From positions 1 to 12,309 of the forward strand of contig JAEOUN010000030.1 of assembly GCA_016839245.1 (NCBI GenBank): a stretch of DNA of 12,309 nucleotides, read 5' to 3'. Under the pieces are notes generated by a model. The model saw only the letters and a program-made list of their open reading frames with translations, had not been told where the DNA came from and searched no databases. The translations under genes and the position numbers were made by a program. The first letter of the stretch is position 1. Every line of letters begins with the position of its first letter. This DNA is from Candidatus Thorarchaeota archaeon. Its GTDB lineage: Archaea > Asgardarchaeota > Thorarchaeia > Thorarchaeales > Thorarchaeaceae. This document shows, one piece after another, positions 1 to 5,100 of the stretch.

Positions 1-420
1 ATTGAATTGGTAAAATCATTGGGTGCAGATAGAGTAATTGATTATACTACGACCGATTTTACTAAAGAGGAAGAAGTATACGATATAATATTTGACGCTG
101 TGGGGAAGAGTTCTTTCTCAAAATGTAAGAAGATACTTCGAGAAGGTGGTATCTATCTCTCAACTATACCCTCATATCGACTCCTTATGCAAATGCTTTG
201 GACTTCAAAGATTGGGAGAAAAAAGGCGATATTTGCAATAGCAAGTGGTCCAGAGAACTTGAAGTATCTCAAAGAACTTCTAGAGTCAAATGAATTGCGC
301 GTAGTCATTGATAAAACCTATCCCTTTGAACAGATTGTACAAGCTCATGCTTATGCTGATAAGGGACATAAAGTGGGTAGTGTTGCGATTTCTGTGTACC
401 CAGAGGAAGTGATCCAATGA
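1..420 (+). CDS. MDR-family NAD(P)-dependent alcohol dehydrogenase / quinone oxidoreductase, C-terminal part
   Basis: The reading frame is open from base 1, so the gene enters from outside the window; 139 C-terminal residues are present. The segment LGADRVIDYTTTDF near its start is the familiar end of the Rossmann fold in medium-chain dehydrogenases/reductases, and it is followed by YDIIFDAVGKSSF and a glycine-rich GGIYLSTIP strand. The tail with DKTYPFEQIVQAHAYADKGHKVGSVAI matches the family's closing catalytic-domain segment. Family members move hydride between NAD(P)H and alcohols, aldehydes, enones or quinones. The substrate cannot be told because the N-terminal substrate and zinc region is missing. 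Its TGA stop overlaps the ATG of the next gene (ATGA), so the two are translationally coupled and may share a redox role. Confident for family, not for substrate. Confidence 0.85.
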   Translation: MELVKSLGADRVIDYTTTDFTKEEEVYDIIFDAVGKSSFSKCKKILREGGIYLSTIPSYRLLMQMLWTSKIGRKKAIFAIASGPENLKYLKELLESNELRVVIDKTYPFEQIVQAHAYADKGHKVGSVAISVYPEEVIQ

Positions 421-866
421 GTGATTCATCTAAGAATACATGCACTGCACGGGAGCTAATGAATGGCATGAAGGCAAGTTGTTCGCAAGCAATCTTTGCT
501 ACGTTTGGTCCTTACATGGGAGAAAAAGGAGTTGATGTTAAAACCTGCATGAAGATCGCATCTGCTTTCAGCGGGGGAATAAATCTCACCGGCAATGTTT
601 GTGGGGCATTGACAGGTGCTCTAATGGCAATTGGCCTAGAATTTGGCGATGGAACCCCAATGAACCCAAAGGTAGCTGAAATCTCTACTCGATTACTTGA
701 AGAATTCAAGGCAATCAATGGGTCAATCCTTTGTCGAGACCTAGTTCAATATGACGGGGGCACAGACGATGTGGATATGATGAAAGCATTTGAGAACGGG
801 GCATTCGACAAGTGTTTGAAATATGTTGAAGACGTATCTCGGTTATTAACAACCTATATTGAATGA
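417..866 (+). CDS. C_GCAxxG_C_C family redox-type protein
   Basis: A 149-residue soluble protein with six cysteines (residues 9, 22, 44, 62, 106, 133). The core is CSQAIFATFG at 22, then a cysteine at 44, SGGINLTGN and VCGALTGALMAIG at 61-73. Later single cysteines at 106 and 133 complete the pattern that gives the C_GCAxxG_C_C family its name. Members are thought to be redox-active or metal-binding and often sit beside oxidoreductases; no reaction is firmly assigned. Here the gene starts inside the stop codon of an MDR oxidoreductase. A GAGG at 403-406 lies 10 bases before the ATG. The coupling suggests an electron-transfer or redox partner role, which is inference. The family call rests on the motif and cysteine spacing. 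Confidence 0.8.
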   Translation: MSDSSKNTCTARELMNGMKASCSQAIFATFGPYMGEKGVDVKTCMKIASAFSGGINLTGNVCGALTGALMAIGLEFGDGTPMNPKVAEISTRLLEEFKAINGSILCRDLVQYDGGTDDVDMMKAFENGAFDKCLKYVEDVSRLLTTYIE

Positions 867-946
867 TTTCTTGTAATCAAAAAGAAGGGGAACTTGGGAA
901 AAATTTTACAGATTTCTTTAACGAGTGCAATAGTATCCTTAAATTA

Positions 947-967
947 GAAACGAGCACTCCTCGTTTC
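947..967 (+). repeat. Perfect 8-bp hairpin just upstream of the tRNA-like gene
   Basis: GAAACGAG at 947-954 and CTCGTTTC at 960-967 are exact reverse complements around a 5-base loop (CACTC). The hairpin ends 5 bases before the tRNA-like sequence. It could be a processing signal in the tRNA leader, the end of the upstream operon transcript, or part of a larger structured RNA. There is no T-tract after it, so a simple archaeal oligo-T terminator is not supported. An alternative partner exists: GAGTGC at 923-928 can pair with GCACTC at 954-959, which would exclude the main hairpin. Confidence 0.6.
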
Positions 968-972
968 ACAAA

Positions 973-1048
973 GCCGGCTTGGCGGAGAAGCTCACGCGAC
1001 AGCCTACAGAGCCGTTTTACCTGGGTGTAAATCCCCGAGCCGGCTCCA
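973..1048 (+). tRNA. tRNA-Cys-like gene, degenerate or pseudogene (anticodon position reads ACA)
   Basis: The sequence folds into a 76-base cloverleaf including an encoded CCA (1046-1048). The acceptor stem is a perfect 7 bp (GCCGGCT at 973-979 with AGCCGGC at 1038-1044), followed by T73. U73 with a GCC acceptor start is typical of archaeal tRNA-Cys. T8, A14, G15, C48, C32, T33, A57, A58 and the G53-C61 pair are all in place. The loop CTACAGA puts ACA at 34-36, which would read Cys codon UGU; archaeal tRNA-Cys normally has GCA. Several defects argue for decay. Position 19 is C and 56 is T, so the usual 19-56 contact is lost. Position 55 is G. The anticodon stem has an A-C mismatch (29-41) and the T stem a T-C mismatch (50-64). 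The D stem has only three Watson-Crick pairs. A pseudogene or a non-translational tRNA-like RNA is more likely than a working tRNA. Confidence 0.55.
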
Positions 1049-1049
1049 C
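1032..1049 (+). repeat. Direct repeat copy 1 (3' end of tRNA-like gene), attL-like
   Basis: These 18 bases cover the tRNA T-stem 3' strand, acceptor 3' strand, T73 and CCA plus one base. They recur at 2281-2298 in the same orientation with 17 of 18 matches, the last 13 bases being identical. Placement at a tRNA 3' end and a second copy 1.25 kb downstream is the usual geometry of tRNA-targeted integration. Confidence 0.5.
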
Positions 1050-1098
1050 TTCTCTTTCTCTAAACAGACATGCGCTTCAAAAACCACGGAGTCCTCTG

Positions 1099-2205
1099 TT
1101 ATTCCTTTCTTCTCTTCATTGCAACTATGATGATTATACAAATAATCACTAATCCACCACTAATTGCTATCCGGATTTGCGGGCCATATAGGGGTGTTCT
1201 AATTCTATTGATTGAACCAATGAATAGATCTTCAAAGAGTGATGCATTTGCTGACATTGCGATAAGAGCATTCGCACAAGCAGCATTGGTTGAATTCGTC
1301 ATTCCTTCATGATTCTCCAAATCCACAACAATCTCAATACAATGTTCTTGCCATGTGACAACCTCAGGGTTTGTAAGTGTGACAACGGCGAGTTGATCCC
1401 AGAAGTATATTCCTGGGGTCACCATCTGATATAGAAGCTGAGCTTCGGGTGTTGATATGATTGGTTCAAGTCTATCGAGGAAAGCTTGTGTTTGCGGAAC
1501 TTGGTTTGTCGCATCAAGGACAACCATTTCTATTGGAAGTCCAGATTGGAAGACAATGTCCGCTGCATGTGGGTCCACCCAAATATTCCACTCTGCGACA
1601 TAATTCGGGATATCAGATTCCAAGCCTACATTTCCCGGAACATTGATCGCCCCACCCATGAGAAGAATCTTGTCTATCTTTGATTTTATGGAGGGTTCTG
1701 AATCAAGAGCTATGGCTACATTTGTGAGTGGTCCCAAAGAAATCAAAGTAACATTGTCCTCTGAATTGTCGATTAGAGAGATGATTAAATCTGATGCATT
1801 TAACGGGGAGGGTTGAAGCGTAGTTGTGGGTAGATCGAGTCCATAGAAATTGCGACTCGCCTCTCTCCAAAGAGTTGGAAATTCATTATCACCTACTAGA
1901 GGTGTGTCCTTGCCAGCTGCAACTGGGATGTCATCTATTTCGAGGTATTCCAAAATTCCTAAAGTGTTCGTAACACCTATGTCAACATAGGACACGCCAC
2001 ATGAAATTCCTATCCCGATTACGGTTATATCAGGGTGTGTGAGAAGATACAATATCGCTTGCCAGTCATCCTTAGCTGCATCCATGTCAACAATAACCTT
2101 GATTTCATTCTGATTTGGTATGTTACTCACAGATTTGGGAACATATGCAACTAGCAGGATAAGTGTTAACAGAGTTATTATCGAAAATAGTTCTCTTCTC
2201 TCCAC
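1099..2205 (-). CDS. Membrane-anchored extracellular inosine-uridine-type nucleoside hydrolase
   Basis: A 368-residue member of the IUNH family, which hydrolyses the N-glycosidic bond of nucleosides to give base and ribose. The calcium-binding signature is DMDAAKDDW (residues 40-48), keeping D40, D42, D46 and D47 of the DxDxxxDD motif. LGPLTN lies at 157-162, LLMGG at 181-185 and AEWNIWVDP at 204-212, with N207 at the usual substrate Asn. The late catalytic pair, usually His-Asp, is W269-D270, so the His is replaced by Trp, which may change base preference. A hydrophobic N-terminus (about 7-22) looks like a signal or anchor. A C-terminal helix (about 347-363) is followed by KRRKE, so the catalytic domain is probably displayed outside the cell. 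The start is GTG; a TATA-like box about 37 bases upstream fits. The gene is bracketed by two copies of a tRNA 3' end, suggesting it is the cargo or remnant of an insertion. Confidence 0.85.
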   Translation of the reverse strand: MERRELFSIITLLTLILLVAYVPKSVSNIPNQNEIKVIVDMDAAKDDWQAILYLLTHPDITVIGIGISCGVSYVDIGVTNTLGILEYLEIDDIPVAAGKDTPLVGDNEFPTLWREASRNFYGLDLPTTTLQPSPLNASDLIISLIDNSEDNVTLISLGPLTNVAIALDSEPSIKSKIDKILLMGGAINVPGNVGLESDIPNYVAEWNIWVDPHAADIVFQSGLPIEMVVLDATNQVPQTQAFLDRLEPIISTPEAQLLYQMVTPGIYFWDQLAVVTLTNPEVVTWQEHCIEIVVDLENHEGMTNSTNAACANALIAMSANASLFEDLFIGSINRIRTPLYGPQIRIAISGGLVIICIIIIVAMKRRKE

Positions 2206-2241
2206 ACTTTACACCAAAACTAATCTATTACCGTCATTCGC

Positions 2242-2248
2242 TATAAAT
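2242..2248 (-). promoter_or_regulatory. TATA-like box for the nucleoside hydrolase gene
   Basis: On the reverse strand this reads TTTATAG, about 37 bases before the GTG start at 2205. It would place transcription start near 2218-2220 and leave a leader of about 15 bases holding a weak GGTG. No clear BRE is seen. It lies inside the repeat-bounded segment, so the putative insert carries its own promoter. Confidence 0.35.
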
Positions 2249-2280
2249 CAAACGAATGTTGACGAACATAAGAGAACAAG

Positions 2281-2298
2281 TCCCAGAGCCGGCTCCAC
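2281..2298 (+). repeat. Direct repeat copy 2 (isolated tRNA 3' end), attR-like
   Basis: This fragment carries TCCCAGAGCCGGCTCCAC, matching 1032-1049 except one base. There is no cloverleaf upstream of it. Aligned as tRNA positions 60-76, it has A at position 64, where the full tRNA-like copy has C. Its CCCAG is perfectly complementary to CTGGG at 1021-1025, so it would repair the T-stem mismatch of the upstream copy. Just before it, CAAG supplies C56, A57 and A58 as in a normal T loop. This is what the original 3' end of an interrupted tRNA would look like. Confidence 0.5.
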
Positions 2299-2336
2299 GG
2301 ATTTTCCTGTAGTACCCACTTACTCAATGATTTTTC

Positions 2337-2636
2337 CTACTCGTATTCCATCAATTCCTCAACAAGCTCGATTGCTCGGTCTGTTTCAATTATTGGGATA
2401 AATTTGCATCTCTCAAACCCATAGTGTGCAACAATTCCCACAAGATTTTCAATATCGTCTGTTTCCAGAATACGAAAACCTCGTGATCCATCAGCATACA
2501 GATAGGATGGTGAGAGGATTTTTACAGGAGTGTGCCCCTCGGCCAATGCCTTTTCATGTAGCTCTCCCATTTTAGCACGTTTTTCTTTGGCAATCTGTGC
2601 AGATACTTTCGTTTCAAAAAACATAATGAATTTCAA
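2337..2636 (-). CDS. DUF3303-like small alpha/beta protein
   Basis: A 99-residue soluble protein. The start MKFIMFFETK, a helix with KEKRAKMGELHEKAL, then GSRGFRILETDD at 50-61 and a late KFIPIIET strand match the layout of DUF3303-type dimeric alpha/beta-barrel (ferredoxin-like) proteins. No catalytic residues are known for that family, so the function is open. The start is TTG at 2636: GGAGG on the reverse strand (2644-2648) sits 7 bases away, whereas the ATG five codons in would be 19 bases away. The gene stands alone, pointing toward the tRNA 3'-end fragment, and is divergent from the regulator operon. Confidence 0.7.
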   Translation of the reverse strand: MKFIMFFETKVSAQIAKEKRAKMGELHEKALAEGHTPVKILSPSYLYADGSRGFRILETDDIENLVGIVAHYGFERCKFIPIIETDRAIELVEELMEYE

Positions 2637-2643
2637 ACCTATT

Positions 2644-2648
2644 CCTCC
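2644..2648 (-). promoter_or_regulatory. Shine-Dalgarno that decides a TTG start
   Basis: GGAGG on the reverse strand, within a longer CTTAGGAGGAAT context, is spaced 7 bases from the TTG at 2636. It is the main reason for preferring TTG over the in-frame ATG at 2624. Confidence 0.6.
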
Positions 2649-2730
2649 TAAGGTTCGAGAAATATAGGAATTAGCTCCTATCTAATGAATTATCTGCTTT
2701 TGAGATATATCCAAAAAAGATAGCGCACAT

Positions 2731-2868
2731 TTGGATAAATTCGCTCCAAAACTTATCTACGATTCTTTTGACGAAGCAATCATAGATAGAATGTACTCTC
2801 TATTCCAAAAGAAGAAGTATTTAGTCAACCTATCAGGAGTATTTTTCAGTTCTCGCAACTTAGTCTGA
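2731..2868 (+). CDS. Possible small protein (45 aa), leaderless TTG start
   Basis: Between the DUF3303-like gene and the regulator operon there is a 45-codon frame from TTG to TGA. The peptide begins LDKFAPKLIYDSFDEAI and continues with RMYSLFQKKKYLVNL. Its composition (mixed charged and aliphatic residues, amphipathic pattern) looks more like protein than random translation. A TATA-like GATATAT at 2704-2710 lies about 25 bases before the TTG, which fits a leaderless archaeal transcript; no Shine-Dalgarno is seen. I do not recognise a family. It could be a genuine small gene, the tail of a decayed gene, or chance. Confidence 0.3.
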   Translation: MDKFAPKLIYDSFDEAIIDRMYSLFQKKKYLVNLSGVFFSSRNLV

Positions 2869-2889
2869 TACTCTGCTTGGTAAGATATC

Positions 2890-2899
2890 TTTATTTATT
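2890..2899 (+). promoter_or_regulatory. TATA-like box of the regulator-tldD-tldE operon
   Basis: A TTTATTTATT stretch lies about 25-30 bases upstream of the palindrome at 2926-2945. It would put transcription start at roughly 2917-2922, giving a leader of about 45 bases to the ATG at 2966. Confidence 0.35.
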
Positions 2900-2925
2900 T
2901 CTTTTCACAAACAATAACATCACAA

Positions 2926-2945
2926 TTGTTTGTTAAAACAAACAA
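2926..2945 (+). promoter_or_regulatory. Palindromic operator candidate, 9-bp arms
   Basis: TTGTTTGTT (2926-2934) and AACAAACAA (2937-2945) are exact reverse complements separated by AA. A further direct half-site, ACAAACAA, lies at 2907-2914. The palindrome falls right after the expected transcription start and just before the winged-helix gene. Binding by that dimeric regulator would block transcription, so autoregulation is the natural reading. This is inference from position and symmetry. Confidence 0.5.
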
Positions 2946-2965
2946 ATTTTAACGTAGGTGTGGTT

Positions 2966-3715
2966 ATGAATACCGAGCTTCCAGATTCTATCTCCAAAAT
3001 AGTGCTTACAGATGAAGGATGTAGACCTCAAAGAGGTGCAATTTTCATAACTGATATTCAATTGGCTTCCGAATATGAACAAGGTCCCAGAATAGTAATT
3101 GCTAAGATTCTAGGTCTGGGAGTATCCGATTTCATCATTGAGACCGTCGTTGATGATAAAACTGGAGTTCGAACAATAACAGAGATTCCAACTACACGTT
3201 ATGCAATGTCAGTCAGTGAAATTGTAAAAGCATCTCAAGAGTCTGATGACTTTTCGAATCTCACAAGAAATCAAGTACATCATCATATTCGCAAGATGGA
3301 AGAATTGGGTTTCATCCATAAATACGGGACTTTATGGATTGGTAAACGGGGCATTGACTACTACCGTCGATCCTCGAAATATATAGTTGTGACAATGGCT
3401 ACTCCACATTTCGATGAGGCTTTTCTACTTGATAGAGAGGGTAAGCGTCTGGAAAAGACCCTTGATGTGTTCAATATCAAGTTGAACGTAAATGAGAAGA
3501 AGCAGATTGTAAAACTACTCACAAGGAGTGAAATTCTCAAAGATAATTGGAGAGGCATGATTTCAAATCTTGCACGCGAAGATGTTACTAATCCAGAAGT
3601 TGTAAGTATGTATTATTGGCTTCTCGATGCTTATGCAATGGGCGATGACGAATATGTTGAGATCTGGCGAAGTATTCGTGAGATACTTTTCAGCAAAATA
3701 AAGGAGGTCAAATGA
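2966..3715 (+). CDS. Winged-helix transcriptional regulator, first gene of the tldD-tldE operon
   Basis: A 249-residue soluble protein. After about 80 residues comes a winged-helix DNA-binding segment: ISEIVK-like helix (SVSEIVKASQES), then LTRNQVHHHIRKMEELGF as recognition helix (about 99-116), then a wing with HKYGTLWIGKRG. The C-terminal half is mixed alpha and not recognised; it may be a dimerisation or ligand domain. I chose ATG 2966 because AGGTG at 2956-2960 sits 5 bases before it and because the in-frame TTG at 2930 lies inside the palindrome. The 3' end overlaps the ATG of tldD (ATGA), so the regulator and peptidase are made together. A palindrome in the promoter suggests self-repression. 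The effector is unknown. Confidence 0.75.
   Translation: MNTELPDSISKIVLTDEGCRPQRGAIFITDIQLASEYEQGPRIVIAKILGLGVSDFIIETVVDDKTGVRTITEIPTTRYAMSVSEIVKASQESDDFSNLTRNQVHHHIRKMEELGFIHKYGTLWIGKRGIDYYRRSSKYIVVTMATPHFDEAFLLDREGKRLEKTLDVFNIKLNVNEKKQIVKLLTRSEILKDNWRGMISNLAREDVTNPEVVSMYYWLLDAYAMGDDEYVEIWRSIREILFSKIKEVK
3701..3708 (+). promoter_or_regulatory. Strong Shine-Dalgarno for tldD inside the regulator's 3' end
   Basis: AAGGAGGT is followed by two ATG codons in tandem, at 3712 and 3715. Spacing is 4 bases from the core GGAGG to the first and 7 to the second, so the second ATG may be the main start. The protein differs by one Met only. Confidence 0.65.
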
Positions 3716-5100
3716 TGGAAGATTTGAGTCAAATCGCAATTGAATCTGGTTTGAAGGCTGGTGCGTCATTTGTTGATATCCGAATAGAGCGGACAAAGCA
3801 AACAAGTCTTGATGTTGTCAATGAAGTGTCTAGAAATACTATTTTGTCCACTGAAAAAGGCGCTGGCATCAGGGCCTTTGCAGACGGTTCTTGGGCATTT
3901 GGATATACTAGTGACATCACAAAGTCTGGTATAAAGAAAGCAAGTGAAAGTATTACTCGGATGGCACTTGTTGCGAGTAAATCTATTGAAGCGCATTTTG
4001 AAATTGAGGCTCCCTCATTTCAAGGCAAAGTAGAATATAATGCGAAGATTCCAATCGATGAGACCGATGTAGAGTACAAGATTGACTTAGTTAAAGAACT
4101 GAGCAAAGATATTCACTTTTTTAACAGTCGCGTGAAAAGTTCTCGGGTTCTCTACAAGGATTTTTACACCGAATTATTCATTGCGAATTCTTTAGGAACG
4201 AGTACGTATGAAGAAACTGGTCGAATAATATTCATACCCTTTTGTACAGCAAAAGACGAAAGAAGTACACAACAAGCAAATGTCGCCATTGGGCTTACAG
4301 GTGGTCTGGGTGATATTTCTGATGAACGTATGAAATGGTTGGTTGAAGAACCTTCTAGAGTTGCAGTATCTCTTCTCAATTCAAAAGCGATCCCTGGAGG
4401 AATTTATGATATCATTGCTGATCCTCCTTTGAATGGCGGAATGATTCACGAAGCTTTTGGACATGCATGTGAAGGTGATTCGTTAACCGGTGGCTCCTCC
4501 ATTTTACAGAATAGGCTGGGAACGGCCGTGGGACCAGAATACATCAACCTAGTTGATGATCCAACGTTAAAGGGGCATCTTGGTTCCTTTGTCTATGATT
4601 GGGAAGGAACTCGTACTACAAGAAAGGAGCTGGTGAAAAAGGGAATTCTCTCCGAATTCATGCACAGCTTAGATACGGCTTCGCGTCTTGAGATGGATGC
4701 CAATGGAGCTGCAAGAGCTATGTCATTCATGCATCCTCCAATCCCACGGATGTCGAACACATTCATGGAACCTGGTGATTGGGATCTTGACGAACTTATT
4801 GAGGACACAAAAGAGGGTATCATAATGTGCAATGTTGACTATGGTTATACTGATTCGTCAAAGGGTCAATTCATGTTCAAAGCGATTCATGGTCAAATGA
4901 TCGAAAATGGTGAGAGGACCTATGTTGTACGTGATGCATCTATTGCAGGTCAAATTTTGGAGATCTTATCCAAGATCGATGCAATATGTAACGATTTCTT
5001 CTATGATGCAGGAAATTGCGGAACTCAAGGACAGATGGCATGGGTAATGTCAGGAGGACCTCATGTACGCTTCCGCCAAGTTCCAGTAGGAGGTGTCTAG
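3712..5100 (+). CDS. tldD: TldD family zinc metallopeptidase
   Basis: A 462-residue protein of the modulator-of-gyrase family. The zinc signature HEAFGH is at 246-251 (HExxxH: H246, E247, H251), followed by ACEGD, as in known TldD proteins. The conserved C-terminal segment with C436, CGTQGQ, then SGGPHVRFRQ is also present; in the family this cysteine region supplies the further metal ligand. TldD with TldE forms a heterodimer in which unfolded peptide is threaded through and cut by TldD. Known roles include maturation of microcin B17, breakdown of the CcdA antitoxin and leader removal in some RiPPs. No RiPP synthase or typical precursor is recognised nearby, so a housekeeping or regulatory peptidase role is possible. 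The stop TAG directly abuts the ATG of the TldE-like gene. Confidence 0.93.
   Translation: MMEDLSQIAIESGLKAGASFVDIRIERTKQTSLDVVNEVSRNTILSTEKGAGIRAFADGSWAFGYTSDITKSGIKKASESITRMALVASKSIEAHFEIEAPSFQGKVEYNAKIPIDETDVEYKIDLVKELSKDIHFFNSRVKSSRVLYKDFYTELFIANSLGTSTYEETGRIIFIPFCTAKDERSTQQANVAIGLTGGLGDISDERMKWLVEEPSRVAVSLLNSKAIPGGIYDIIADPPLNGGMIHEAFGHACEGDSLTGGSSILQNRLGTAVGPEYINLVDDPTLKGHLGSFVYDWEGTRTTRKELVKKGILSEFMHSLDTASRLEMDANGAARAMSFMHPPIPRMSNTFMEPGDWDLDELIEDTKEGIIMCNVDYGYTDSSKGQFMFKAIHGQMIENGERTYVVRDASIAGQILEILSKIDAICNDFFYDAGNCGTQGQMAWVMSGGPHVRFRQVPVGGV

Noticed and set aside
863..1030. A 55-codon frame starting at ATG overlapping the stop of the C_GCAxxG gene
   Set aside because: Its second half is the tRNA-like sequence read as protein and it crosses the hairpin; no ribosome site beyond the overlap. 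Probably fortuitous.
1037..1046. GAGCCGGCTC as a palindromic operator or restriction-type site, repeated at 2286-2295
   Set aside because: The palindrome follows from the tRNA acceptor strand, and the match extends beyond it into the T stem and CCA, so a tRNA-derived repeat explains more.
1070..1312. Forward-strand frame with a hydrophobic start
   Set aside because: It is the complement of the C-terminal anchor region of the reverse-strand nucleoside hydrolase, whose motifs are clear.
2930..2965. TTG 2930 as start of the winged-helix regulator
   Set aside because: It lies inside the palindrome, has no ribosome site and would add an unlikely N-terminus; ATG 2966 has AGGTG at 5 bases.
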